From BACL27 sp947488385 (lineage in GTDB: Bacteria > Actinomycetota > Acidimicrobiia > Acidimicrobiales > Ilumatobacteraceae): a DNA stretch of 64,000 nt. How positions within the stretch are numbered: position 1 is the stretch's first letter; each line of letters begins with the position of its first letter. The notes beneath the pieces were generated by a model, which worked only from the letters and a program-made list of their open reading frames with translations, was not told the origin of the DNA and did no database searches. Where the stretch lies: assembly GCA_964203655.1 (NCBI GenBank), contig CAXNMJ010000003.1, positions 1 through 64,000 of the forward strand, read 5' to 3'. Shown piece by piece: positions 16,269 through 24,543 of the stretch. The position numbers were made by a program, and so were the translations under genes.

Positions 16269-17678
16269 ATGACGCCGTCGAGCGATGTAAATCGTGGAGA
16301 TTGGCTGACTGCGCTCGCAGCGCTCGCATTTGTGCTCGTGACCCGTGCCAACGGTGAGTTTCTGGCGCTCGTCGTAACACTTGTAGTTGTAATTGTTTGT
16401 TTCTTCGCGATGCGAAAAATGCATATTCGACAAGGTGTGGCGCTGTTGATACTTGTCGTCTTGATCTTTGGTGCTGCAAACTCTTGGCGAGCGCGTCAAG
16501 AACTGCGAGATGTCACAACTGGTTCGTATGCAGGTATCGCCAAAGTGATGAGCGACCCGCGCAACGTTGGCTATGCGACTCGAATTGTTTTAGAAATAGA
16601 GCGAGACAGATTCGTGGTCTATGCATATGGTTCGCCTGCTTGGCGTTTGGCTGGCGCGCGAGTGGGCGAGCAGGTTTTTGTGCGCGGATACCGCGAAGAA
16701 TTCGAACCAGGCAAACAGTCGCGTTGGGTTTCACAACACGTGAAGGGTCGATTTCAAGTCGTGTCTGTTGCCGAGCAAAGATTTGCCGCGTCACCACTTT
16801 TGCGCAGTGCTCAAAGGGTGCGTGACTTAGTCAGCGCGTCTGCCAGCAGTTTCAATTTTGATGAGCGAAATCTTTTTACTGGGCTCGTTATTGGCGACGA
16901 CACGAAACAATCAGAAGAAATGGTCAGTGCGTTTCGCAAATCAGGTTTGGCGCATCTAGTTGCCGTGTCCGGGCAGAATGTGGCGTTCGTGTTGGCTGCT
17001 TTGTCGCCGCTGCTGCGAAGACTGAATCGTCGCTGGCGTACATCGATGACGATTTTCATTTTGATTTGGTTTGTTGTGATTACACGAATTGAGCCGAGTG
17101 TTGTGCGGGCCGCGTTGATGGCGGGTGCTGCGTATCTCTCGGTGGCAATGGGTCGGCCGACGCGAACCCTGCGGTTGATTGCGCTGACAGTTTTTGCAGC
17201 GATCGCAGTTGATCCACTTTTGGCGTGGTCGGTGGGTTATTTCATGTCGGTTGGAGCAACACTTGGTCTTTGTCTTGGCGCTGAAAAGTTAGAGAAGCTA
17301 ATTCGGGGACCGCAGTGGCTGGCGAGGTTGTTGAGCGCAACTTTGTCGGCGCAGTTTGGTGTGATTCCTGTTGTGATTTTTGTTTTTGGCGTTCCATCTG
17401 CGTTCGGAATTGTCGCCAATGTTTTAGCGGTGCCGATTGCAGGTCTTGTGATGCTGATCGGTTTGCCGTTGGGGCTGTTTACGGGAGTGCTCGAGAATTT
17501 GGGGCGTTCAGAATTCGCGACGGTGTTGATGTGGCCAGTTCAAATTGGGGTGCGGTGGGTGTGGTGGGTGGCTGAAATTTTTGCCCGACTGAGTGTCGGC
17601 CCAGTTTTCAATTTGGGCTTGTGGATTGCTGTTTTAGTCGTGCTCTTGGCACTGCGACACCGAAGTGCGAGAGTGTAG
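16269..17678 (+). CDS. comEC: ComEC/Rec2-type competence channel protein lacking the metallo-beta-lactamase domain
   Basis: Polytopic membrane protein for DNA uptake. The 469 residues hold two or three N-terminal membrane helices, a soluble OB-like segment (residues about 85-170, including VFVRGYREEFEPGKQSRW), then the Competence domain with FTGLVIGDDTKQSEEMVSAF and the signature SGLAHLVAVSGQNVAFVLA, followed by many hydrophobic helices to the C terminus. The C-terminal metallo-beta-lactamase domain of full-length ComEC (normally 700-800 residues) is absent, and the gene ends cleanly before holA. The ATG at 16269 precedes a hydrophobic N terminus. Confidence 0.92.
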   Translation: MTPSSDVNRGDWLTALAALAFVLVTRANGEFLALVVTLVVVIVCFFAMRKMHIRQGVALLILVVLIFGAANSWRARQELRDVTTGSYAGIAKVMSDPRNVGYATRIVLEIERDRFVVYAYGSPAWRLAGARVGEQVFVRGYREEFEPGKQSRWVSQHVKGRFQVVSVAEQRFAASPLLRSAQRVRDLVSASASSFNFDERNLFTGLVIGDDTKQSEEMVSAFRKSGLAHLVAVSGQNVAFVLAALSPLLRRLNRRWRTSMTIFILIWFVVITRIEPSVVRAALMAGAAYLSVAMGRPTRTLRLIALTVFAAIAVDPLLAWSVGYFMSVGATLGLCLGAEKLEKLIRGPQWLARLLSATLSAQFGVIPVVIFVFGVPSAFGIVANVLAVPIAGLVMLIGLPLGLFTGVLENLGRSEFATVLMWPVQIGVRWVWWVAEIFARLSVGPVFNLGLWIAVLVVLLALRHRSARV

Positions 17679-17680
17679 GG

Positions 17681-18730
17681 GTGACGATTCATCTGATAAC
17701 TGGTTCTGACCCGCGTTTGGTCTCAGACAAGGTGAGCGAGATCACCCGCGAATTGATCACGTCAATGTCGACCAAAGAAAGTCGAAGCACGATTTTAGAG
17801 ACACACGACGCAGGTGTGGCGAGTTCGCAGGAGCGTGAAGATGCGATTCGTAAAGCGGTTGCTTCTGCTGAGACGATGTCGCTCTTTGGCGAAGAGCGAG
17901 TAGTTGTAATTCGTGAGATTTCTGATGCAACCGTGAGTGAACTTTCAAGTTTGGTGAGTTATCTCGAACAGCCGTCTGACAGCACGCACTTGGTTCTCAG
18001 TGCGTCAAAAAAATTGGCCAAGTCGGTTTCAGATGCATTAAATCGAGCAGGTGCGACCGTGATGGCCACGACGCCACCCGCTCGCCGTCAAGAACTCGTG
18101 ACTTGGTTTTTAGAACGTTTTGGCGAATCGGGTTTAACTCTTGAACTGAGTGCATTGAACATGATCATCGACTGGCTGGGCGAAGACCAAGCACGTTTGC
18201 CGGGCTTGATTGATGTTTTGGTTTCGACTTACGGCACGTCGCGCAAACTCAAGAGCGAAGATGTTGAGGCTTTTCTCGGTGATGCAGGCAGTGTCAAACC
18301 ATGGGACTTAACCGATGCAATAGATGAAGGCAATGCACCGCTCGCACTCGAGATGTTGCGCAGAATGATTCGCGGCGGCGAATCTCATCCGTTGCAAATT
18401 ATGGCGATTTTGCACACGCACTACACAAAGCTGATGCGTTTAGACGGACCTGAATTGCACACTGCAAACGACGCGCTTGCGCTGATTGGCGGCAAGAGCG
18501 AGTTTCAAGGCAAAAAATATATGAATCAATATCGCCGACTCGGCGGACAAGGAGTTAGTCAGGCGGTGCAGTTGTTGGCGCGTGCCGATATCGATTTGCG
18601 CGGGGGCAAAGATCTTGGCGAAGAACTGACGATGGAGATTTTGATTGCCCGGTTGTGCCGAATGGGCGCCGGGGCCAGAACGAATCGGTCGACTAAGTCG
18701 ACGAGTACTACTTCGCCGAAGCGGCGTTGA
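17681..18730 (+). CDS. holA: DNA polymerase III subunit delta
   Basis: Clamp-loader subunit that opens the beta sliding clamp. The open frame runs back into comEC, but the GTG at 17681, 2 nt after the comEC stop, begins the family N terminus TIHLITGSDPRLVSDK, so that start is chosen (349 residues). The middle shows HLVLSASKKLAKSVSDAL and LSALNMIIDWLGEDQARL, and the C-terminal collar domain contains KPWDLTDAIDEGNAPLALEM and LQIMAILHTHYTKLMRL, all typical of HolA. The C-terminal tail is Ser/Thr/Arg-rich. Its last 23 bp overlap the end of the convergent rpsT. The order comEC-holA-rpsT is widely conserved. Confidence 0.93.
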   Translation: MTIHLITGSDPRLVSDKVSEITRELITSMSTKESRSTILETHDAGVASSQEREDAIRKAVASAETMSLFGEERVVVIREISDATVSELSSLVSYLEQPSDSTHLVLSASKKLAKSVSDALNRAGATVMATTPPARRQELVTWFLERFGESGLTLELSALNMIIDWLGEDQARLPGLIDVLVSTYGTSRKLKSEDVEAFLGDAGSVKPWDLTDAIDEGNAPLALEMLRRMIRGGESHPLQIMAILHTHYTKLMRLDGPELHTANDALALIGGKSEFQGKKYMNQYRRLGGQGVSQAVQLLARADIDLRGGKDLGEELTMEILIARLCRMGAGARTNRSTKSTSTTSPKRR

Positions 18731-18968
18731 TTTTGCGCATCAAGCGGCTCTTGCGACGAGCTGCTTGCTTTGGGTGAATTGTGCGCTTTGCAGCGGCTTT
18801 GTCGAGGCGCTTCACAGCGAGGCGAAGGGCTTCTGGACTTTCTGGAGTGCCGGCTGTCTCAAGAGCATTCTTGACACGTGAGCGCAATTCGCTGCGGACG
18901 GCTTTGTTGCGCTCAGTCGCTTTCGCGTTTGTGATGATGCGCTTTTTTTGAGATTTGATATTTGCCAC
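18708..18968 (-). CDS. rpsT: 30S ribosomal protein S20
   Basis: Small basic protein that binds 16S rRNA. The 86-residue sequence has the family N terminus MANIKSQKKRIITNAKATER, conserved NKAVRSELRSRVKNAL in the middle and the Lys/Arg/Ala-rich LDKAAAKRTIHPKQAARRKS near the C terminus. It is convergent with holA (23-bp overlap) and divergent from lepA. Its position between holA and lepA is the usual one in actinobacteria and firmicutes. Confidence 0.97.
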   Translation of the reverse strand: MANIKSQKKRIITNAKATERNKAVRSELRSRVKNALETAGTPESPEALRLAVKRLDKAAAKRTIHPKQAARRKSRLMRKINAASAK

Positions 18969-19087
18969 ACCGCAAGGCTAACAGCGGGTGAGGCCTTGCC
19001 AAACATAAGCCGTGTAGAATTTAGGGACTTCTCGCACAAGCTTTTAGGGCATGTCTGCGTTAATCGAAGTCTCGGAGAAACGGCGTA

Positions 19088-20872
19088 ATGGATTTATCTC
19101 GAATACGAAATTTTTCGATCATTGCGCATATCGACCACGGTAAATCAACCCTCTCTGACCGTATTTTGGAGATGACCAATGCGGTTGACGCGCGCGAAAT
19201 GCGTGCTCAATACCTCGACAGCATGGACCTCGAGCGCGAGCGCGGCATCACGATTAAAGCGCAGAACGTGCGCGTGACATGGAAAGAGCACACGCTGCAT
19301 TTGATTGATACGCCAGGTCACGTCGACTTCGGATACGAAGTGAGTCGTTCGCTAGCAGCGTGTGAGGGCGTCGTGTTGGTTGTTGACGCAGCACAAGGCA
19401 TTGAAGCCCAAACTTTGGCGAACTGTTATTTGGCGCTCGAGAATAATCTCGAGATTGTTGCGGCGTTAAACAAAATCGACTTACCGGCCGCAGACCCAGA
19501 TCGATATGCAATGGAGATTGAAAAAGTTTTAGGAATTCGTGCTGAAGATATTTTGCGTATCTCGGCAAAAACTGGTGATGGTGTGCCCGAGTTGTTAGAC
19601 GCGATCGTGCAACGCATACCTGCACCAAAGGGTGACCCCGAAGCGCCGCTACAGGCTCTGATTTTCGACAGTCAATACGATCAATACCGCGGCGTGGTCT
19701 CGTCTGTGCGAGTAATGAATGGCCGTATGCGCAGCAACGAGAAGTTGCGCTTCATGCAAACAAACGCCGTGCACGAAGCACTTGAAGTTGGTGTGCGCCG
19801 ACCGGTGCCGACACCGATCGATGAGTTGGGCCCTGGTGAAGTGGGTTACTTGATTGCGGGCATTAAAGATGTTGGTGAAGCACGAAGTGGCGAGACGGTC
19901 ACGCACGAGTCACGACAAGCAACTAAGGCATTGGATGGCTACAGCGATCCCAAACCGATGGTGTTCTGCGGGCTGTTCCCGATTGAAGCTGATGATTTTG
20001 AAACATTGCGAGAAAGTTTGCAAAAACTAAAACTTAATGATGCGTCGATCAGTTATTTGCCCGAATCGTCTGGTGCGCTGGGCTTTGGTTTTAGATGCGG
20101 CTTTCTTGGTTTGTTGCACATGGAGATCGTCAAAGAACGTCTTGAGCGCGAATTCAATTTGGCGCTGATTGCGACGGCGCCATCGGTGCAATACCAAGTC
20201 ACGAAGACTGACGGCACTGTTGAAATTTGTGACAACCCGAGTGAGTTGCCGCCGACCGTCTATATCAAGTCGATTGAAGAGCCGTATTTCAAAGTCGACA
20301 TCATTACGCCAAAGGACTACACCGGAACGCTGATGGACCTTTGTCAGACGCGACGTGGTGAACTCGTAAAACTCGAATACTTGTCGCCAGAGCGTGTCGA
20401 GTTGCATTACCTGATGCCGTTGGCCGAAGTGGTCGTCGATTTCTTTGATCAGATGAAGAGCCGCTCGCAGGGATACGCGAGTCTTGACTACGAACTGCAC
20501 GGATATCGCGAATCTGACTTGGTGAAAGTTGATTTGTTTTTGAACGCGATCGCCGCCGATGCTTTCAGCACGATTGTGCACCGTGAAAAGGCGTACGACT
20601 ATGGCAAGCGGATGTGCGAAAAACTAAAAGAGTTGATTCCGCGCCAGATGTTTGATGTGCCAATTCAGGCAGCGATCGGCGGAAAGTTCATCGCGCGTGA
20701 AACCGTCAAAGCAAAACGAAAAGACGTGTTGGCAAAGTGTTATGGCGGCGATATCTCTCGAAAGCGCAAGTTGTTAGAAAAGCAAAAAGAAGGCAAGAAA
20801 AAAATGAAGTCAATTGGTCGTGTCGAGATTCCGGGAGATGTGTTTATCTCGGCGTTGAAACTTGACGACTGA
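19088..20872 (+). CDS. lepA: Elongation factor 4 (LepA)
   Basis: Ribosome-associated GTPase that acts during initiation and elongation under ionic stress. The 594-residue protein has G1 AHIDHGKST (13-21), the G2 region RERGITIKAQ, G3 DTPGHVDF and G4 NKIDLP, then domains II, III and V. The LepA-specific C-terminal domain shows GGKFIARETVKAKRKDVLAK, a Lys-rich helix, and ends in FISALKLDD. A TAGAAT at 19015-19020 in the 119-bp gap to the divergent rpsT could be a -10 element, though I see no matching -35. An MFS gene follows 17 bp downstream. Confidence 0.97.
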   Translation: MDLSRIRNFSIIAHIDHGKSTLSDRILEMTNAVDAREMRAQYLDSMDLERERGITIKAQNVRVTWKEHTLHLIDTPGHVDFGYEVSRSLAACEGVVLVVDAAQGIEAQTLANCYLALENNLEIVAALNKIDLPAADPDRYAMEIEKVLGIRAEDILRISAKTGDGVPELLDAIVQRIPAPKGDPEAPLQALIFDSQYDQYRGVVSSVRVMNGRMRSNEKLRFMQTNAVHEALEVGVRRPVPTPIDELGPGEVGYLIAGIKDVGEARSGETVTHESRQATKALDGYSDPKPMVFCGLFPIEADDFETLRESLQKLKLNDASISYLPESSGALGFGFRCGFLGLLHMEIVKERLEREFNLALIATAPSVQYQVTKTDGTVEICDNPSELPPTVYIKSIEEPYFKVDIITPKDYTGTLMDLCQTRRGELVKLEYLSPERVELHYLMPLAEVVVDFFDQMKSRSQGYASLDYELHGYRESDLVKVDLFLNAIAADAFSTIVHREKAYDYGKRMCEKLKELIPRQMFDVPIQAAIGGKFIARETVKAKRKDVLAKCYGGDISRKRKLLEKQKEGKKKMKSIGRVEIPGDVFISALKLDD

Positions 20873-20889
20873 GTTGCGACCCAAGTTAG

Positions 20890-21459
20890 ATGTCTGACAA
20901 CCGCGGGAGCGTGTTTAGATCGCTCAAATATTTTAATGCCCGACTATTTTTTGCCGGGTTGTTGTTCTCGAATATCGGAAGTTGGCTGCAACTAACAGCA
21001 TCTTCACTGTTGATTTATCGTCTGACGGGTCGCGCAGCTGACCTTGGTTACAACGTCGCGTTTCAATTTTTGCCGATGCTGTTTTTCGGCACATGGTGTG
21101 GGGCTCTGGCTGATCGACACAATCGTCGAAGAATCGCCCTGATCTCGCAGGCGTGCTTGGCTGCGCAGGCTCTTTTGCTAGGTGTGCTCGACCTGTCGGG
21201 CATGATCAATGTGCCGATTGTTTATGCGCTGTCGTTGTTGCTCGGCATAATTGGCGCATTTGATAACCCGGCGCGACGCGGTCTAGTTACAGAGCTTGTG
21301 CCCGCAAATCGATTTACCAAATGCAATGTCGCTGAACACGGCCGTGATGACTGGTTCACGAATTTTTGGTGCAGCCATCGCCACCGCGCTTGTTGGGCCA
21401 TTCGGCACTGGTTGGCTGTTTATTCTCAATGGCATTTCCTACGCGGCAATGATTTATAG
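20890..21459 (+). CDS. MFS transporter, N-terminal part (frameshifted gene)
   Basis: First half of a major facilitator superfamily exporter of the EntS-like MFS_3 type. It reads normally through several membrane helices, with the loop signature GALADRHNRRRIALISQ between helices 2 and 3, up to TELVPAN at about 21309. Beyond that this frame gives a His/Trp/Arg-rich sequence unlike a transporter. The expected continuation (DLPNAMSLNTAVMTGSRIFG) lies in the next frame from 21311. Removing one C at 21310 would fuse the two parts into one protein of about 398 residues. It is either a sequence error or a recent pseudogene. The second MFS protein at 51.1-52.3 kb is related and intact. Confidence 0.8.
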   Translation: MSDNRGSVFRSLKYFNARLFFAGLLFSNIGSWLQLTASSLLIYRLTGRAADLGYNVAFQFLPMLFFGTWCGALADRHNRRRIALISQACLAAQALLLGVLDLSGMINVPIVYALSLLLGIIGAFDNPARRGLVTELVPANRFTKCNVAEHGRDDWFTNFWCSHRHRACWAIRHWLAVYSQWHFLRGNDL

Positions 21460-22084
21460 CTTGACTGGTCTGCGCAAGAGCGAAATGTATCCGGCAATAA
21501 TTCGGCCAGCTGGCGGTTCACCGGTGCGCGAAGTTTTCAAATATGTCGCTGGCAACCGTCGTTTGTTGACGATGTTCGTGGTTTATTTGGGTGTGAGTAC
21601 ATTTTCGTTCAATTTCGGTGTTGCATTGCCGAAACTTGCTGACTTGCGTTGGGGAGACGATCGCGCATTTGGCTGGGTGATGGCCGTGATTGGTGTGGGC
21701 AATTTGACGGGCGCACTACTGACGGCGCGACTGAGAGTTGTTTCAATGCGATGGTTTGTCGGCAACATTGCATTGCTCGGATTGGCAAGTATCGGCATGG
21801 CGTTTGCGTCGAATGTATGGTTGGCATTTTTGTGGAGCGTGCCACTGGGTATGGGTGGTGCGGCGATGATCGCGTCAGGAAACGCAATCAGTCAACAAGA
21901 GTCACCGCCAGACATGCGTGGCAGATTGTTGGCGCTGACTGCTGTCGCATTTCTTGGCAGTACACCAATTGGTGGACCGATCACTGGGCTTGTGGCTGAC
22001 CTTGTTTCGCCTGAGTGGTCGCTGGCATATGGGGGAGTCTTTGCTCTAGTTTGTGCTGCATTGGCAGCGCTTGCCTGGCGATAA
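21296..22084 (+). CDS. MFS transporter, C-terminal part (frameshifted gene)
   Basis: Continuation of the preceding exporter in the +1 frame; meaningful from about 21311. It supplies the end of helix 5 (TGSRIFGAAIATALV), the central loop and six further hydrophobic segments, with the loop SQQESPPDMRGRLLALTAVA and TPIGGPITGLVADLVSP near the C terminus, both usual in this family. The ATG at 21296 is only the first in the open frame. A cytoplasmic-membrane efflux role is likely, but the substrate cannot be named. Confidence 0.78.
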   Translation: MCPQIDLPNAMSLNTAVMTGSRIFGAAIATALVGPFGTGWLFILNGISYAAMIYSLTGLRKSEMYPAIIRPAGGSPVREVFKYVAGNRRLLTMFVVYLGVSTFSFNFGVALPKLADLRWGDDRAFGWVMAVIGVGNLTGALLTARLRVVSMRWFVGNIALLGLASIGMAFASNVWLAFLWSVPLGMGGAAMIASGNAISQQESPPDMRGRLLALTAVAFLGSTPIGGPITGLVADLVSPEWSLAYGGVFALVCAALAALAWR

Positions 22085-22122
22085 ATACATACAAAACTTT
22101 TTGGTAATTATGGAGATGTTTC

Positions 22123-23508
22123 ATGAGTAATTCGGTGATGTGGTTTCGACGAGACTTAAGGCTTGAAGACAACCCTGCACTGATTGCCGCGAGCAAAGCC
22201 GGCAACAACGGTGCGAGCTGCGAAGTCACGCCACTTTTCGTATTGGACCCGATGTTTTTAGAGCGCTCAGGTGCACCAAGACTGGCATTTTTGTTTAGAT
22301 CTCTGCGCGAATTGAATCGTGAGATGAACGGAACCTTGGTGGTTCGAGTTGGCAACCCTGTTGATGTCGTTGCGAAGGTTGCACAAGAAGTTGGCGCAAC
22401 AGAAGTGTTCGCGGCAAAAGACTTTGCCCCATATGGACAAAAACGAGACGCTGCAGTTGGTGCGGCGTTGCAAAAAGTTGGCGCAAAACTCAATCAGGTT
22501 GGTTCGGCGTACGCAGTCGAGCCTGGCACCGTGCGCAAAGCCGACATGACACCGTATGCAGTGTTCACTCCGTTTTCAAAAATTTGGTTGGCACACGGTT
22601 GGTCGGCGCCGACCGACAAAGCAAATGTGAAATTTCGGGGCGCTCCAGAAATCGCGAGCGAGAAGATTCCTGATGATCCACCATTGACTGCAACGATCGC
22701 CACAGCAGGCAAAAAAGCTGCGTGGGATAGATGGCAATACTTTGCCGAGAACGCGCTAGACAAATATAAGAGCGAACGAAATAATCCTGATCGAGACGGT
22801 TGCAGTCAGATGTCGGTTTACTTGCGCTTTGGCATTGTTCACCCGAGACAGTTGCTTGCTGAACTTGAACCGAATGCGAATCACGATCACTATCGCAGCG
22901 AACTTTGTTGGCGCGAGTTTTACGCCGATGTTTTGTTTCATCAACCGCACACAACTTGGAAGAACTTGCAACCCAAAATGGACAGTCTGCAAGTTGACAC
23001 TGATGCGAAAGCAAAAAAGAGATTTGAAGTTTGGTGTGAGGGCAAAACTGGCTATCCGATTATTGATGCCGGAATGCGCCAGATGTTGGCCACGGGCTGG
23101 ATGCACAATCGTGTGCGAATGATCGTGGCGAGTTTCTTAGTGAAAGATCTGCATCTGCCGTGGCAATGGGGTGCGAAATTTTTCATGAGCCACCTAGTCG
23201 ACGGTGACATTGCGTCGAATAATCACGGCTGGCAGTGGACGGCCGGCACGGGAACTGACGCAGCACCGTATTTTCGAGTGTTCAACCCGGTGTTGCAGGG
23301 CGAAAAGTTCGACCCCGAAGGCAACTTTGTGCGGCAGTGGATACCCGAGTTGCGTGACATGCCGAAAAAGTTTGTGCATTCTCCGTGGATGGCTGAAGGT
23401 GGTCTCTTCTCTTCGTACCCTGCGCCGATGGTTGACCATTCGCAAGAGCGCGACGAGGCATTGAGTCGTTACAAGATCAGCGGAGAAATCAATCGCTCGG
23501 GAGTCTGA
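22123..23508 (+). CDS. phrB: Deoxyribodipyrimidine photolyase
   Basis: Light-driven repair of cyclobutane pyrimidine dimers. The 461-residue protein starts with VMWFRRDLRLEDNPAL, the antenna-binding alpha/beta domain of class I photolyases. The FAD domain contains ELCWREFYADVLFHQP, GYPIIDAGMRQMLATGWMHN, RMIVASFLVKDL and the DGDIASNNHGWQW block that contacts flavin and lesion, followed by YFRVFNP. All are close to consensus, so CPD repair is more likely than a cryptochrome role. It suggests a sunlit habitat. It is not linked to its neighbours, which serve other functions. Confidence 0.95.
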   Translation: MSNSVMWFRRDLRLEDNPALIAASKAGNNGASCEVTPLFVLDPMFLERSGAPRLAFLFRSLRELNREMNGTLVVRVGNPVDVVAKVAQEVGATEVFAAKDFAPYGQKRDAAVGAALQKVGAKLNQVGSAYAVEPGTVRKADMTPYAVFTPFSKIWLAHGWSAPTDKANVKFRGAPEIASEKIPDDPPLTATIATAGKKAAWDRWQYFAENALDKYKSERNNPDRDGCSQMSVYLRFGIVHPRQLLAELEPNANHDHYRSELCWREFYADVLFHQPHTTWKNLQPKMDSLQVDTDAKAKKRFEVWCEGKTGYPIIDAGMRQMLATGWMHNRVRMIVASFLVKDLHLPWQWGAKFFMSHLVDGDIASNNHGWQWTAGTGTDAAPYFRVFNPVLQGEKFDPEGNFVRQWIPELRDMPKKFVHSPWMAEGGLFSSYPAPMVDHSQERDEALSRYKISGEINRSGV

Positions 23509-23533
23509 CGCTAGGTAGCCTGTTTAGTAACAA

Positions 23534-24538
23534 ATGCTTGACGATCGTAAGACCGCAATCCTCAGAGCCGTCGTAGAGGAATACATCGCCACCGCGCAGC
23601 CGGTGGGTTCTGCGCACATCGCTAACAATCGTGATCTGGCTGTTTCGTCGGCGACAGTGCGCAACGAAATGGCGGCGCTCGAGCGCGAAGGCTTTCTGAC
23701 ACATCCGCACACTTCGGCGGGGCGAATACCAACAGATAAGGGATACCGCTTTTTTGTAGACAATCTGGTGCCAAACGGTGTTTTGGGTTCACTCGAACAG
23801 GCAAAAGTTGGCAGCTTCTTTGAGAGTGCCCACTTTCGACTTGAAGAGACGCTGCAACGCACGTCGATGTTGCTGACGCAGCTGACAAATTATGCGTCAG
23901 TTGTGATCGGGCCGACGGTTGAAATTGCCGTTGTGCGTTCGGTGCAACTCGTGCGCTTGTCGAGCCACCACTTGACTGTCGTCGTCGTTCTTTCGAACGG
24001 CTCGGTTGAAAATGAGCAAATTGAAATCGGCCAGAATATTTCAGATTCAGATATTGACCAAGCGAATGCCAAATTACAAAAATTGATGATCACCAAACCA
24101 TTGCGTGATGTTGCGGCGCACCGAACGACCAATCAAAAGTCGGGCGATGCAACCGCGGCGTTGTGCGAAAAAGTTCTGAGTTCGCTTGACCGCACACGCA
24201 ATGACGAGACATTCTTTGTGGGTGGCGTGGCACAGATGGCCGAGGCATTTGACGCTGTAGAAATTGTTCGCAATGTTTTGCACACCCTTGAGCAGCAATA
24301 TGTTGTTGTCACGTTGGTGCGCGACATGTTGAATCGCGGTTTGTCGGTGGCGATCGGCGCAGAGCACGGGGTCGAACCGTTGTCGGCATGTTCAGTTGTG
24401 CTGGCGCCTGTGGTCGCAGATGGCGAAACTGTAGGAACTGTTGGTGTCCTTGGGCCGACGCGCATGAATTATCCGCAAGCATTGGCGACTGTTGATTTAG
24501 TTAGTGATCGACTAAGTCGTCGTCTAACCGAAAACTAA
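23534..24538 (+). CDS. hrcA: Heat-inducible transcription repressor HrcA
   Basis: Represses groE and dnaK-type operons by binding CIRCE elements and is tuned by GroEL. The 334-residue protein starts with the winged-helix domain MLDDRKTAILRAVVEEYI and shows the family block VSSATVRNEMAALEREGFL followed by HTSAGRIPTDKGYRFFVD. The C-terminal part ends with GVLGPTRMNYPQALATVD, also typical. The gene lies 25 bp after phrB and is followed by dnaJ after 5 bp, the standard hrcA-dnaJ pair. I see no CIRCE element just upstream, so this copy may not control its own operon in the usual way. Confidence 0.96.
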   Translation: MLDDRKTAILRAVVEEYIATAQPVGSAHIANNRDLAVSSATVRNEMAALEREGFLTHPHTSAGRIPTDKGYRFFVDNLVPNGVLGSLEQAKVGSFFESAHFRLEETLQRTSMLLTQLTNYASVVIGPTVEIAVVRSVQLVRLSSHHLTVVVVLSNGSVENEQIEIGQNISDSDIDQANAKLQKLMITKPLRDVAAHRTTNQKSGDATAALCEKVLSSLDRTRNDETFFVGGVAQMAEAFDAVEIVRNVLHTLEQQYVVVTLVRDMLNRGLSVAIGAEHGVEPLSACSVVLAPVVADGETVGTVGVLGPTRMNYPQALATVDLVSDRLSRRLTEN

Positions 24539-24543
24539 TTTAA

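Noticed and set aside
18970..19087. TTGCCA (18996-19001) as -35 for the TAGAAT before lepA
   Set aside because: The spacer would be only 13 bp; the pair does not make a convincing promoter.
21310..21311. Programmed +1 recoding at the frameshift sites
   Set aside because: The five sites share no slippery codon, stop or stimulatory element that I can see; only potB (CCC-C) could slip by re-pairing.
23509..23533. CIRCE operator upstream of hrcA
   Set aside because: No TTAGCACTC/GAGTGCTAA pair is present in the gap or shortly before it.
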